From NCBI GenBank assembly GCA_022565595.1, contig JAIUML010000003.1, positions 1-64,000 on the forward strand: a stretch of 64,000 nucleotides of DNA, written 5' to 3'. Within the stretch, counting starts at the first letter, position 1. Every line of letters starts with the position of its first letter. Position numbers and translations under genes: made by a program. The notes beneath the pieces are model-generated. The model did not search any database and was not told the DNA's origin. It saw nothing but the letters and a program-made list of their open reading frames with translations. The stretch comes from Saccharospirillum sp. (GTDB lineage Bacteria; Pseudomonadota; Gammaproteobacteria; Pseudomonadales; Natronospirillaceae). Shown here in pieces: positions 26,862 to 36,413 of the stretch.

Positions 26862-27242
26862 ATGAAATATGTGGCATTGGTCTACTATGACGAAGACGTC
26901 ATGAACAACATGTCTCAGGACGAATGGGATAGCCTGAACCAGGAATGCATTGGCTGCGTCGAAAACCTCAGCGCTGGAGGGCACTTTATCACCGGCGAAC
27001 CCCTGCACTCGGTAGACTCCGCCACCACAGTGCGCGTGCGGGATGGCCAGGTCACCACCACCGACGGCCCCTTTGCCGAGACCCGTGAACAGCTGGCCGG
27101 GTTCTACCTGCTGGAAGCTCGAGACCTGAACGAGGCCATTAGCCTGGCGGGCAAAATCCCGCCTGCGCGCTTTGGCAGCATAGAAGTGCGACCCGTTCGA
27201 GACCTGCTTCCCGAAGGTAACGCCGCTGGCGGGCAAGGATAA
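26862..27242 (+). CDS. YCII/DGPF-family protein
   Basis: The 126-residue small protein has the DGPF motif (TTDGPFAETREQLAGFYLLE, about residues 66-85), a dimeric ferredoxin-like fold. It is encoded 76 bp before an ECF sigma factor. DGPF proteins are the hallmark partners of ECF42 sigma factors and are thought to be part of their signalling, although no biochemical role is established. Confidence 0.88.
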   Translation: MKYVALVYYDEDVMNNMSQDEWDSLNQECIGCVENLSAGGHFITGEPLHSVDSATTVRVRDGQVTTTDGPFAETREQLAGFYLLEARDLNEAISLAGKIPPARFGSIEVRPVRDLLPEGNAAGGQG

Positions 27243-27318
27243 AACCCTGGGAAAATCATTGCTGGAATGGGTTTCGATCATTGGCTAGCATGGTCATTCA
27301 CGCTCGCGGAGCCAAGCG

Positions 27319-28545
27319 TTGCAAGACTGGATCGAAACCACCTACCGGAAGGAATCACGCCGGGTTCTGGCCACCCTGATTCGCCTACTGGGCGACTTCG
27401 ACCTGGCCGAAGAAGCCCTGCACGAAGCCTTTGCCTCAGCACTGGCGCAATGGCCACGCGACGGCGTGCCAGACAACCCCACCGCCTGGCTGGTATCGGC
27501 TGGCCGGTTCAAGGCCATCGACCAGATTCGGCGGCGCAGCCGATACGACAGCAAAGTGGCCGAACTGGCAAGAGAGCAGGAACCGGAAGCCTCGCCCGAG
27601 GACTGTCTGGCTGACGCCCACCTTGAGGATGATCAACTCCGACTGATCTTCACCTGCTGTCACCCCAGCCTTGCCGTCGACGCCCAGGTGGCGCTGACAT
27701 TGCGGGAGGTGTGCGGACTGCGCACCGAAGAAGTGGCGCGCGCCTTTCTGCTGCGCCCGGCCACCGTCGCGCAACGCATAGTCCGCGCCAAAGCCAAGAT
27801 CCGTCAGGCTGGCATCCCTTATGAGGTGCCGGAAATCGACGAGTTGCCGGCGCGGCTTGGAGCTGTATTGCACGTCATCTACCTGGTGTTCAGCGAAGGC
27901 TACTCGGCTTCGGAAGGCGATGCCGTCACCCGTCCGGAATTTGCCCAGGAAGCCCTCTATCTGGTGCGCCTGCTCGCCAACCTGTTGCCCAATTCGGAAA
28001 TACGAGGACTGCTGGCCTTGATGCTGCTACAGGACTCCCGACGGAACGCCCGCACCGACGCCAATGGCGACCTGGTTCTGCTCGAAGACCAAAACCATGA
28101 TCTGTGGGATTGGCAGCAGATAGACGAAGGCCTCAGCCTCATCCGGGAACTGCTGACTCAAGGCGCTGTCGGCCCCTACACCCTCCAGGCCGCCATCGCT
28201 GCCGTGCACGCCGAAGCCCCACGCATCGGCCATACCGACTGGACCAGAATCGTGCGGCTCTACGACCTCTTGCTGCGCACCACGCCGTCACCCGTCGTTG
28301 CCTTAAACCGTGCGGTTGCACTGAGCATGAGAGACGGCCCCCGGGCCGGGCTGGACGCAGTAGAGGCCCTGATCGATCGCGGCGAACTGGTCGAATACCA
28401 CCTGACACACGCCGCCCGCGCCGACTTTTACCGCCGGCTCGGCCACACTGCAGAAGCCAGACTCGCCTATGAACAGGCCCTGAGCCTGACCAAACAGGAA
28501 CCCGAACGCCGCTTCCTGCAGCGACGGTTGGATGAACTCAAGTGA
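27319..28545 (+). CDS. ECF42-type RNA polymerase sigma factor with C-terminal extension
   Basis: The 408-residue ECF sigma factor is more than twice the usual size. Region 2 covers about residues 1-80 (RLLGDFDLAEEALHEAFASAL, NPTAWLVSAGRFKAIDQIRR). Region 4 covers about 115-175 (LTLREVCGLRTEEVARAFLLRPATVAQRIVRAKAKI). A long helical TPR-like extension fills the rest. The large C-terminal domain and the upstream DGPF protein are typical of ECF42; no anti-sigma factor is present. TTG 27319 with GGAG at good spacing is the only plausible start, because an in-frame stop lies upstream. Confidence 0.88.
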   Translation: MQDWIETTYRKESRRVLATLIRLLGDFDLAEEALHEAFASALAQWPRDGVPDNPTAWLVSAGRFKAIDQIRRRSRYDSKVAELAREQEPEASPEDCLADAHLEDDQLRLIFTCCHPSLAVDAQVALTLREVCGLRTEEVARAFLLRPATVAQRIVRAKAKIRQAGIPYEVPEIDELPARLGAVLHVIYLVFSEGYSASEGDAVTRPEFAQEALYLVRLLANLLPNSEIRGLLALMLLQDSRRNARTDANGDLVLLEDQNHDLWDWQQIDEGLSLIRELLTQGAVGPYTLQAAIAAVHAEAPRIGHTDWTRIVRLYDLLLRTTPSPVVALNRAVALSMRDGPRAGLDAVEALIDRGELVEYHLTHAARADFYRRLGHTAEARLAYEQALSLTKQEPERRFLQRRLDELK

Positions 28546-28705
28546 CCGCAACGCGGCCACTGCAGCCCAAAGTAGCCTTTTACCCCAAAGTTGTTTAGGT
28601 TGAGGCTCCGCAAACCCAAGGACTGATGCCCTTTTAGTAACAACAGGCCAGCCGGCAGGAAATATCGGCCTGGCAGACTACAAATCTTGAAAAGGAGATT
28701 AAAGA

Positions 28706-29548
28706 GTGAACAACGATATGATTCATGCGATGACAGAAAGCTTTGAAGGTCACGCCCAGGAGACCGAGAACGGCGTTGAATACTGGCTTGCGCGTGATTT
28801 ACAGCACTTACTGGGCTATAGCGAATGGCGTAATTTTTTGTCCGCCATTACAAAAGCAAAGACAGCCTGTGAAGTCTCTGGACATGAAATCGCCAACCAT
28901 TTTGTTGACGTCAACAAAATGGTTGAACTCGGTTCTGGCAGCCAGCGAGAAGTCAGCGACGTTATGCTGACCCGCTTGGCCTGCTACTTGATCGCCCAAA
29001 ACGGCGACCCGAGAAAGCAAGAAATTGCCTTTGCTCAAACCTACTTTGCCCTGCAAACGCGAAAAGCGGAGATAATTGAACAACGCTTGCTTGAAGCGGA
29101 GCGAGTGACTGCGCGCAAAAAGCTCTCTTCGACTGAAAAAGAACTGTCGGATGTTATTTTTGAGCAAACAGGCGGCAATCAGAACTTTGCCCTGATTCGC
29201 AGCAAGGGTGACACCGCTTTGTTTGGCAAGAACACCAAAGCAATGAAAGCGCAATGGCAGGTTCCGGATAGCCGTCCACTGGCTGATTTTGCACCTACCA
29301 TCATCCTGAAAGCCAAGGATTTCGCCACTGAAATCACCATTCACAATGCTCGTGAACAAGCCATGGATCAAGAACCGGCTATCTCCCAGGAGCATGTCAC
29401 CAACAACGAAGCCGTGCGCCAAACCTTACTGAGCCGAGGCATTCGCCCAGAAAGCCTGCCTCCGGCCGAAGATGTAAAAAAGGTCGAGCGGCGCTTGGCA
29501 TCAGCGGAGAAAAAAGCTCTAAAAAACCCCGATGGGCTGGAAGAGTGA
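28706..29548 (+). CDS. dinD: DNA-damage-inducible protein D
   Basis: The 280-residue protein has an N-terminal BRO-like domain (EYWLARDLQHLLGYSEWRNF, about residues 25-44) and the DinD signatures FEQTGGNQNFALIRSKGDTALFG region and ILKAKDFATEITIHNA. E. coli DinD inhibits RecA strand exchange and is SOS-induced. GTG 28706 has AAGGAG upstream. I see no clear LexA box in the 160-bp leader. The gene ends exactly against the convergent malT-like gene. Confidence 0.88.
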   Translation: MNNDMIHAMTESFEGHAQETENGVEYWLARDLQHLLGYSEWRNFLSAITKAKTACEVSGHEIANHFVDVNKMVELGSGSQREVSDVMLTRLACYLIAQNGDPRKQEIAFAQTYFALQTRKAEIIEQRLLEAERVTARKKLSSTEKELSDVIFEQTGGNQNFALIRSKGDTALFGKNTKAMKAQWQVPDSRPLADFAPTIILKAKDFATEITIHNAREQAMDQEPAISQEHVTNNEAVRQTLLSRGIRPESLPPAEDVKKVERRLASAEKKALKNPDGLEE

Positions 29549-32221
29549 TCAAGCTTCCGGGCCATGGTCGGCCTCGAAGTAAGGCCGGGCGAAGGCCATG
29601 GCCGTTTCGCGGTCGTTGACGCCGAGTTTTCGGTAGATGCGGCGGATGTGGCTTTTCACCGTTGAAGGGGCCACGAACATCTGGCGGGCAATTTCCTGGT
29701 TATTGAAACCTTCAACGATGGAGGTCAACACCCGAACCTCCTTGGGCGTCAGGGGTTCACTTTCGGCACTCAAGTTGGCATTCAATCGTGATACTCAAGG
29801 GGTGCCTGAGGCGGGTTGATCCTGTTTGAGGCTGAGTTGGTCTATGGTGCGCACCCAGCTTTCGAACAAGGACAGGCCTGCCAATTGGGGCAACAGGGCT
29901 CGGCGGTGAATCCACAGCGTAAAGAGGGGCTTCAGCCGTTGTAGCTCCTGTTGTAGGTCGGCTCGTTGTAGCCAGTTCTGTTCGGGCTCAAAGGCCGCGA
30001 GATAGAGCCGATTGCGCACAGACTCCAATAGCAGGCCGTGTTCCAGGGCCTGCTCATCCAGTTGATGCAGCCTTGCCACTGCGGCTTCCTCTTGGCCCTG
30101 CAACCACCAGAGGTGGGCCACCTGGCGCTGGTAGGACTGCACAAAATGGTTGTGGGCTGGCCGGGCCAGGATGGCTTCATCGATATCCGGCGCGGGCCCT
30201 TCCTGGTTCTGTTCGGCCCAGAGCAATAACTCGAATTGCAGCAGGTGTGCCTGCCAGTCGGTGTGGTAGGCGTAACGGTTTTTCAGATGACGCAGATGAA
30301 AACCAATCTGCCGCGCCTGCTGCATCTCGCCCACCAGCAGGTGCAGGCGACCCTTGATGGTGAAGGCCGGTGTCAGTCCGTAATCCCCCAGGGGCTGCAT
30401 GACCGCCAGGGCCTGATCGATGTAATGGCGGGTTTCATCCAGTGCGAGGCGCTCCAGCAATGCCAGGGCTCTATTGCGATAGAGAAACTCCATGTGCAAC
30501 ACCCGCTCGATGCACTTTTCGCCGGCCATGGCCATGGCCATGGCCCGAGTTTGCACAGCCAGAGCGTCATCCAGTTTTCCCTGATCACTGAGGGTGTCAC
30601 TTTGCAGGCACAGCGACCAGAGTTGTTGTTGCGCCAGCTTGCTGGTCACCGCCTGCTGTTCAGCGGCCTGCAAGCTGGCCAGGGCTTCGTTCAGGCGGCC
30701 TTCACAGAGGTCACTCTGACCGAGCACAGACCAGGCCACAGTGCGCGACACCCGGCTGCTCTCGGGCAGGTACTGCAAGGCATCTCTGGCCAGCACCCGG
30801 GCTTCTGCAAAGGCTTCCCGGTTGATGGCTTCCTGCGCCAGTACCACCTGAAATTCGGCTCTGATCGCACTATCCGCGAGCAGCCCATGATCCTCCGCAC
30901 GCTGCAACAGGGGCTTGATCTCGGTTTCTCGATAGCTGGCGAGATAAGTCCACAAGCGCAGCAGCAGAAAATCCGGGTTGGCAAGCAAGGCACTGTCATC
31001 GAGTTGCTGCAAAGCCTGCTCGAGCACATCAAACTGGCCACGTCGGTAAAAACGTTCGCCAGCATGGTGCAGCACCTGCTCCAGCGCATCACGGTCGGGC
31101 AGGGACATGGCCAGTGCCAGTGCTTCGAAATCCCGACCGGTAGCCAGGTAGGCATGGACAGCCTTTAACTGGATGTCGTGCCAGTTGCGCGGATCGGCTT
31201 GGCTCAAGGTGCGCAATACTTCCCGGAAAACATCGTGCAGCCGATACCAGGCCTGGTCTTCCGCATCCGGGTGCACAAAGAGGTGAGCATGCACCAATTC
31301 GCCCAGCAAGGTGGCGACATCGTCCTGGGTGGTCATGAAGCGGCACAGCTCGGCGTCGAAACGGTCGAACACGCATATTTGTTGCAGCAGTTGCCGCATC
31401 TCTGTCGACAGCGCCGGCAGTACCTCGTCGCGGATAAAATCAAACACCAAATGGTAGGGGCCACCCAGGCGTTGGCTGCTTTCCAGCAGGGTCTGTTCGG
31501 TGCGTTGCTGGCTGGTAATCAACTGGAAGCCAGCCGGCCAGCCATTGAGCCGAGTGCTGAGATGGTCGACCAGTTCGGTGCTGACCGGTTGATTCAATCG
31601 CGCCTGCAAAAAGGCCTGGGCCTCGTCATGGGTGAAGGCCAACTGGGGTGCATCCACCACCAGCACCTGGCCACGTACACGCAGCGCCGAGATGCCAATG
31701 GCTGGTTCCTGATGGCAGCCCAGCATCAGGTGCACATTGGGTGGCAGGAAACGCAGCCACTGGCGGATGGCCTGCAGCAATTCGGGATGGGTGATGACCT
31801 GAAAATCGTCCAGGATCAGGTAGAGGTGGCCCGGCAACCGGGAAAGCTCGATCGAGACCTTGGCCAACAGGCTGTCGAAAGACTGGAACTCACCAGCTTC
31901 AACCAAAGCCAGGCTGGCCGGGCAGCCTGGTGGTTGTGCCTGATGCAGCGCATAGACCAGATGGGCCGCGAAGTGTTGCAACTGGTTGTCGCCTTCGTCC
32001 AAAGAGACCCAGGCACAGCGCGGTGCGCGGCTTTGCAACCAATGCACCAGCAGGGTCGTTTTACCCTGGCCGGGCGGGCCTTGTACCAGCGTCAAGGGGT
32101 AGGACCAGGCCTGGTCCAACTGGCTTTCCAGGCGCTCACGCGCCAGTACGGGCTCTGGCGCTCGTGGGGGTATCAGCTTGTAGGGGTGAATCCATAAGGA
32201 TGGCACAGTCAGCGATGGCAT
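29549..32221 (-). pseudogene. MalT-like LuxR-family activator interrupted by in-frame TGA
   Basis: Residues 1-808 form the sensor part of a MalT-type regulator: ATPase with Walker A GPPGQGKTT near residues 46-54, then a long tetratricopeptide region. A TGA codon (29795-29797) ends this frame after QPASGTP. In the same frame, three codons later, the reading continues into a complete LuxR helix-turn-helix (29549-29785: LTPKEVRVLTSIVEGFNNQE, then STVKSHIRRIYRKLGV). Without the stop the protein would be about 890 residues, the length of MalT. Either the gene is inactivated, the stop is read through, or a separate 78-residue DNA-binding peptide is made from TTG 29785. A beta-amylase lies upstream on the same strand, consistent with a maltodextrin role. 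Confidence 0.8.
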
Positions 32222-32362
32222 AGAATGACCCGTATTGAGGGTTATTGTAATGGTTCATTCAATGCGCTGAAGCATGACCGGTTCACAGAAATAAGAAAGG
32301 CCGAAAACACAGTTCGGCCAGTGGGTTTTAGTGGGTGGTGGAGAGAGAATGTTTATATGATT

Positions 32363-32410
32363 AACCCGCTCCAGCTACCGGGTAAGCTTCTCCGGTAGCT
32401 GGAGCGGGTT
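32363..32410 (-). terminator. Strong terminator hairpin after the beta-amylase gene
   Basis: A perfect 19-bp stem runs from 32363-32381 to 32392-32410 (AACCCGCTCCAGCTACCGG with its complement) around a 10-base loop. It lies 29 bp after the beta-amylase stop and separates that gene from malT on the same strand. T-rich bases follow on both strands. Confidence 0.85.
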
Positions 32411-32438
32411 TTGATACAGGTCTGAACCCCCGACTGCA

Positions 32439-34196
32439 TCAGAAACTGCCCGTACTACTTCCAGTCGAACCTGATCCGCCAGTAGTCACCTGATTGTTTG
32501 CGCCACCCTGCCAATCGACACCGGCATTGGAATCGTTGTCATCACGTTTGACGCATTTCCACTCCACTTGGGTGTTTTCCGGCAGGCTACCGACCGTACC
32601 TTGCCAGGTGGGGTAGTTGGTTGCGTTCAGCAAAACGCCATTGGCGGGACTCCAGTTGCCGAGTTCGGGGATGTTGCCCACCACGTAGACACTCTGCCCC
32701 CAGTAGGTTGAGCCGTTGTTGCAGGTGAAGGCTACAGAGGCGTTGCCGCTGCCGGAAGGTGCCTTGAAGTTCTGGATGAACTGGGCGTAGCGGTTACGGC
32801 CAGTGCTGTTTTCGGTCACGTTCGACAGGCGCAGCACGGTCAGGCCGTTATAGCTGGTCCAGGTGAAGGCGTTTTCGATGTTGTCCCAGCCGGTATCGGT
32901 TTGCACACCGCCGGCCAGGGCGTTTTCGCCTTTGAGGTCAACACCCAAAGCTCCGGCGGCATCGCCCACCCAGAACACCAGGTCCTGGGCGCGGGAGTAG
33001 GCGAGGGAGCCGCCGTCCCAATCCTGGTTGTTCATTTCCAGAGCGGTGAAGTGCAGTACAACGTTGCGGCTTGGGTCGCTGCCGGTCTGGGTGGTGCCGA
33101 TCATGGAGTTGTAACCATGGCCAGTGGCAGGGCTGTCGAAGGCAATGTCGGTGGGGATCAGGCCAGCGGTGATTTCCGGCACTCGGCGCACGCCGTTGTT
33201 GGGGTTGCCGATCTGCCAGTGAATGCCGGGGATCTTCATGCCCAGTTCGATGTCGGACAGGGCACCGTCAAAGCCCTGCAGAGCGGCATCGATCATACGA
33301 GTGCCATGTTCCGTCAGGGATTCATGGTACCAGCGGATGAAGTCACGACCGTACTGGGTATTGAGGTGATCCTGATTGTCGAAGAAGAAGCTGGCATTGG
33401 ACGGCGGGTTGATCTGTGTCCAGCCGCCAAGGCTGGTGCCCCAGGCGTTGTTCAGAGCACTCAAGGTGCCGTACTTGCCTTGAGCCCAGTCGCGGAAGTC
33501 TTCCACCGCCAGACGGCCGTAACCCTGCAGGGTGCCGCGATTGGGGTACTGTGCCAGCCAGGAATTTGGCCCACCGTTGTCATCGTGTTGGTTGTAGGAG
33601 GGGTAGCGCAGTTCACCGGCTGGCCCCATGCTGATATTCAACTCGATGATGTGGTCGGCCAGGTGGGCGTAGCGCGCCTGGAAGGCCTGCATGAATTCGA
33701 CATACTGGTCCAGCACATAGTCATCGGCCCATAGGGATACCGTCTCCCAGGAGTAGTTGCCCAGTTCGCTCTTGTAGCGCAGATCGGATTCGCTGATTCC
33801 GGCATTCTGGTTGGCCGCCTGGCTCCAGAACCAGCCAGGAATGGGGATATTGCAATCATCACCTACGTTGCCACCGCATTGGTGGAACGACATGATGGGC
33901 ACGATTTTCAGGCCCGCATTGATGATGGTGTCAAAGATGGCATCGTAATAGGACCAGTCAAACTGGTTGTCGCCAGCGGCCTCTACCTTGCCCCACCAGA
34001 CATCGACAGAAATGCCATCGAGGCCATAGCTCTCGGCTTCCTGCAGTTGCCACTGAAAGGCGTTCCATTGATTTGAGTCGGTCAATTCCAGCGGTGCCAT
34101 GGCATTGGTGGTTTGAGCGAGATCAGCCCAGACCGGTGCAGCAACCGCCAACAACAGCGCTGCCGACAGCGCTTTGGCTTTAGAAAAAAGGGTCAT
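32439..34196 (-). CDS. Secreted beta-amylase (GH14) with CBM20-like starch-binding domain
   Basis: The 585-residue secreted enzyme has signal peptide MTLFSKAKALSAALLLAVAAPVWA. The GH14 barrel spans about residues 30-470. The general acid is Glu195 in GPAGELRYPSY and the likely general base is Glu387 in FTALEMNNQDWD; GISVDVWWGKVEA is also family-diagnostic. The enzyme releases maltose from starch non-reducing ends. Residues about 485-570 form a CBM20-like domain (VYVVGNIPELGNWSPANGVLL, VEWKCVKRD). It ends in a short Gly/Ser/Thr tail instead of the usual final strand, so the domain may be trimmed or a further domain lost. Confidence 0.92.
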   Translation of the reverse strand: MTLFSKAKALSAALLLAVAAPVWADLAQTTNAMAPLELTDSNQWNAFQWQLQEAESYGLDGISVDVWWGKVEAAGDNQFDWSYYDAIFDTIINAGLKIVPIMSFHQCGGNVGDDCNIPIPGWFWSQAANQNAGISESDLRYKSELGNYSWETVSLWADDYVLDQYVEFMQAFQARYAHLADHIIELNISMGPAGELRYPSYNQHDDNGGPNSWLAQYPNRGTLQGYGRLAVEDFRDWAQGKYGTLSALNNAWGTSLGGWTQINPPSNASFFFDNQDHLNTQYGRDFIRWYHESLTEHGTRMIDAALQGFDGALSDIELGMKIPGIHWQIGNPNNGVRRVPEITAGLIPTDIAFDSPATGHGYNSMIGTTQTGSDPSRNVVLHFTALEMNNQDWDGGSLAYSRAQDLVFWVGDAAGALGVDLKGENALAGGVQTDTGWDNIENAFTWTSYNGLTVLRLSNVTENSTGRNRYAQFIQNFKAPSGSGNASVAFTCNNGSTYWGQSVYVVGNIPELGNWSPANGVLLNATNYPTWQGTVGSLPENTQVEWKCVKRDDNDSNAGVDWQGGANNQVTTGGSGSTGSSTGSF

Positions 34197-34297
34197 AGTG
34201 CGTATCCATTGTTGTTGTTCGCGCTCTCTAGCCTACGAATATCGAACGTCTGCACAATGGAAGCGGGGCGGAAATTGGGGGCGGAATTACGCCTGCA

Positions 34298-35086
34298 TCA
34301 GAACACATAACCCAGTCGAATGGCATAAGGGATGCCACGATAGAAGCGCGTCACATCGTTCTCGAACCCTTCTTCGCTGTAATCGTAGCCAAACCGTATT
34401 GTTGGTAACGCAACAAATTCGGTCATGATCGGGCCAAAGTGGGATTGCAGCGACACTGGCGCGAAAAGTCCAAAATAACCCAGGGCGTCGTTACGGATTT
34501 GCTCGTTACCGTCCGTCAGCGGGTTGGCATAACGCCAATAGAGCCAGCCGTTGCTGATACCGAGGCCAGCATGGAAGCTGAGGTGTTGATAGAGGGGCCA
34601 GCGCAACCCGGCACTCAGTTCCCAGCCAAAAATCCCCGGGTCACGCAGGATTTCCGCATTTTCTTCATCAAACTTAACATCGGCAAAAAACAGATTCCCA
34701 CTGATTTCCCACTCATCCCAGAAAAAGGCGCCACCCAGTTCATAGCCCCATTCGGTGACATAGCGTGCCGGCCGACCCACTTCCGGTAGCCGCCTGCCCA
34801 GCCATAGCCGTATTTCGGGGTCCGCCGCAATGGGCAGGCTGGATTCAGAACCCGAATAACCACCAGACCTCGACTCGCCATGCAGGTGCATCGTCACTGC
34901 GCCGCTTTCTGACAAAGTAGTGCTTGACGAGGGTGACGACAGATGATCGATACGGCGCTCTTCTTCCCGCTCAGATAAGGCAATATGGCCTGCCTCACTG
35001 ATGGTGGCCGAACGAATACGCTCAGGCTGTGATGCACAACCTGCCAGTAGTACGACGACAGCAACGGTCATTCCCTGGTAAAACAT
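34298..35086 (-). CDS. Outer-membrane lipoprotein with beta-barrel-like domain, unrecognised
   Basis: The 262-residue protein begins MFYQGMTVAVVVLLAGC, a lipobox with Cys17. A Ser-rich linker follows, then about 170 residues of alternating aromatic/polar strands ending in a terminal phenylalanine (RLGYVF), as in outer-membrane beta-barrels. ATG 35086 behind GGAGAGGG is preferred to a start 21 bp upstream. I do not recognise the family; it resembles small OmpW/MipA-like barrels only in general character. It is followed on the same strand by the beta-amylase about 100 bp away. Confidence 0.6.
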   Translation of the reverse strand: MFYQGMTVAVVVLLAGCASQPERIRSATISEAGHIALSEREEERRIDHLSSPSSSTTLSESGAVTMHLHGESRSGGYSGSESSLPIAADPEIRLWLGRRLPEVGRPARYVTEWGYELGGAFFWDEWEISGNLFFADVKFDEENAEILRDPGIFGWELSAGLRWPLYQHLSFHAGLGISNGWLYWRYANPLTDGNEQIRNDALGYFGLFAPVSLQSHFGPIMTEFVALPTIRFGYDYSEEGFENDVTRFYRGIPYAIRLGYVF

Positions 35087-35254
35087 GGTTCCCTCTCCAA
35101 ATAACACTCTTTTAATTGACTGAACGTGGGTAAGCTGATGGCCGCTAATGTATTACAGGACTGTCCCAATGTTGAGTAAATTTGATGTAGTGGGCATCTG
35201 ACTTGGGGTTCAGGCGTATATATTGGTATTCAATAGAGGCTTCAAAGGCAATTC

Positions 35255-36247
35255 ATGACACGTCCTCTGCTGTTGGGCTTTATGCTGGTCGCTTTGACAC
35301 CCCTGATTCAGGCCCAGTCTTTCGACAACCTGGTTCAGCAAGCCGAGCGATTTGGCAACCTGCGCACCCTGATCATTGCCCACCAGGGCGAGGTTGTGCT
35401 GGAACGCGCTTTTAATGGCAGCAGCCTGAGCCAGCCAGCCAACATCAAATCGGCCTCCAAGTCCTTGATTTCGGCCCTTGTTGGTATCGCCATCGAAAAA
35501 GACCTCATTGAACATGAAAGTGATTCCATATCCCGCTATCTGTCCAATGACTTCCCGGCCAACCCGGATGCTCGTTTAAACGACATCACCATCAGCCATT
35601 TATTATCGATGCAGGCAGGCCTGCAACGCACCTCGGGGCAAAACTACGGTGGTTGGGTTGCCAGTCGAAACTGGGTGCAGAATGCTCTGGCCAGACCCTT
35701 TGTCACCGACCCGGGTGGCGCCATGCAGTACTCGACCGGCAGCACTCATCTGTTGTCCGCCATTCTGACCCAGGAAGGTGGGCGCACCACTGCGCAACTC
35801 GCCAATGAGTGGCTGGCACCAGCCAACATCCGCATTAGTCATTGGTTGCCGGACCCCCAGGGCATCCCGCTCGGCGGGAACCAGGTGTCGATGACCCCTT
35901 ACTCCCTGCTCGCGCTGGGTGAACTCTACCGACGCGGCGGCCTGAGTGCCGAAGGCGAACGCATTCTGTCACAGGAGTGGATCGACAAGAGCTGGACACC
36001 CAGAACCAACTCCCGCTTCACCGGCGACGGCTATGGCTATGGCTGGTTTATTCGCCCCTTCAATGGCTATCAGGGCTATTACGGCTGGGGCTATGGCGGG
36101 CAGATGATCTACGTGATTCCGGATCTGGAACTGACCATCGCCATCACTTCGGATGAGAACCTGCCGGCGGGGCGCAGTGGTTATCGCAACCAGTTGCACC
36201 GCCTTATCGCACAAGAGGTTGTGCCGGTCATTGCGGCGTTGAACTGA
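35255..36247 (+). CDS. Secreted serine hydrolase of the class C beta-lactamase fold
   Basis: The 330-residue protein has signal peptide MTRPLLLGFMLVALTPLIQAQ. The catalytic SxxK is SASK at residues 66-69. The second motif is Tyr159-Ser-Thr rather than the canonical YxN, and GYGYGWFI/YYGWGYGGQ lies near the third motif. The fold covers beta-lactamases, D-aminopeptidases, esterases and 6-aminohexanoate oligomer hydrolases. The altered second motif makes penicillin-type activity less likely than esterase or amidase activity. It is monocistronic. Confidence 0.82.
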   Translation: MTRPLLLGFMLVALTPLIQAQSFDNLVQQAERFGNLRTLIIAHQGEVVLERAFNGSSLSQPANIKSASKSLISALVGIAIEKDLIEHESDSISRYLSNDFPANPDARLNDITISHLLSMQAGLQRTSGQNYGGWVASRNWVQNALARPFVTDPGGAMQYSTGSTHLLSAILTQEGGRTTAQLANEWLAPANIRISHWLPDPQGIPLGGNQVSMTPYSLLALGELYRRGGLSAEGERILSQEWIDKSWTPRTNSRFTGDGYGYGWFIRPFNGYQGYYGWGYGGQMIYVIPDLELTIAITSDENLPAGRSGYRNQLHRLIAQEVVPVIAALN

Positions 36248-36413
36248 TAGCCAGGGGGTCAGGTTTCGACCTTCGTCTGGCGTAATCCTCATAAGTCTTC
36301 TAAAGTATCTGGTGGTACATGCGCCAAGGTATGCCACTGCTTACTTTGCGTATGCCTCTCCCTGATGTCATCACTTTAAGGGGCTCCGCATGAAGCCAAA
36401 GGTTCAATAGTTC

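Noticed and set aside
28546..28705. LexA box expected upstream of dinD
   Set aside because: No CTGT-N8-ACAG sequence was found in the leader, so no SOS operator is claimed.
30236..32197. Two long plus-strand frames (310 and 339 codons) opposite the malT-like gene, and one of 277 codons opposite the beta-amylase (32901-33734)
   Set aside because: Antisense shadows; the minus-strand proteins have full domain signatures.
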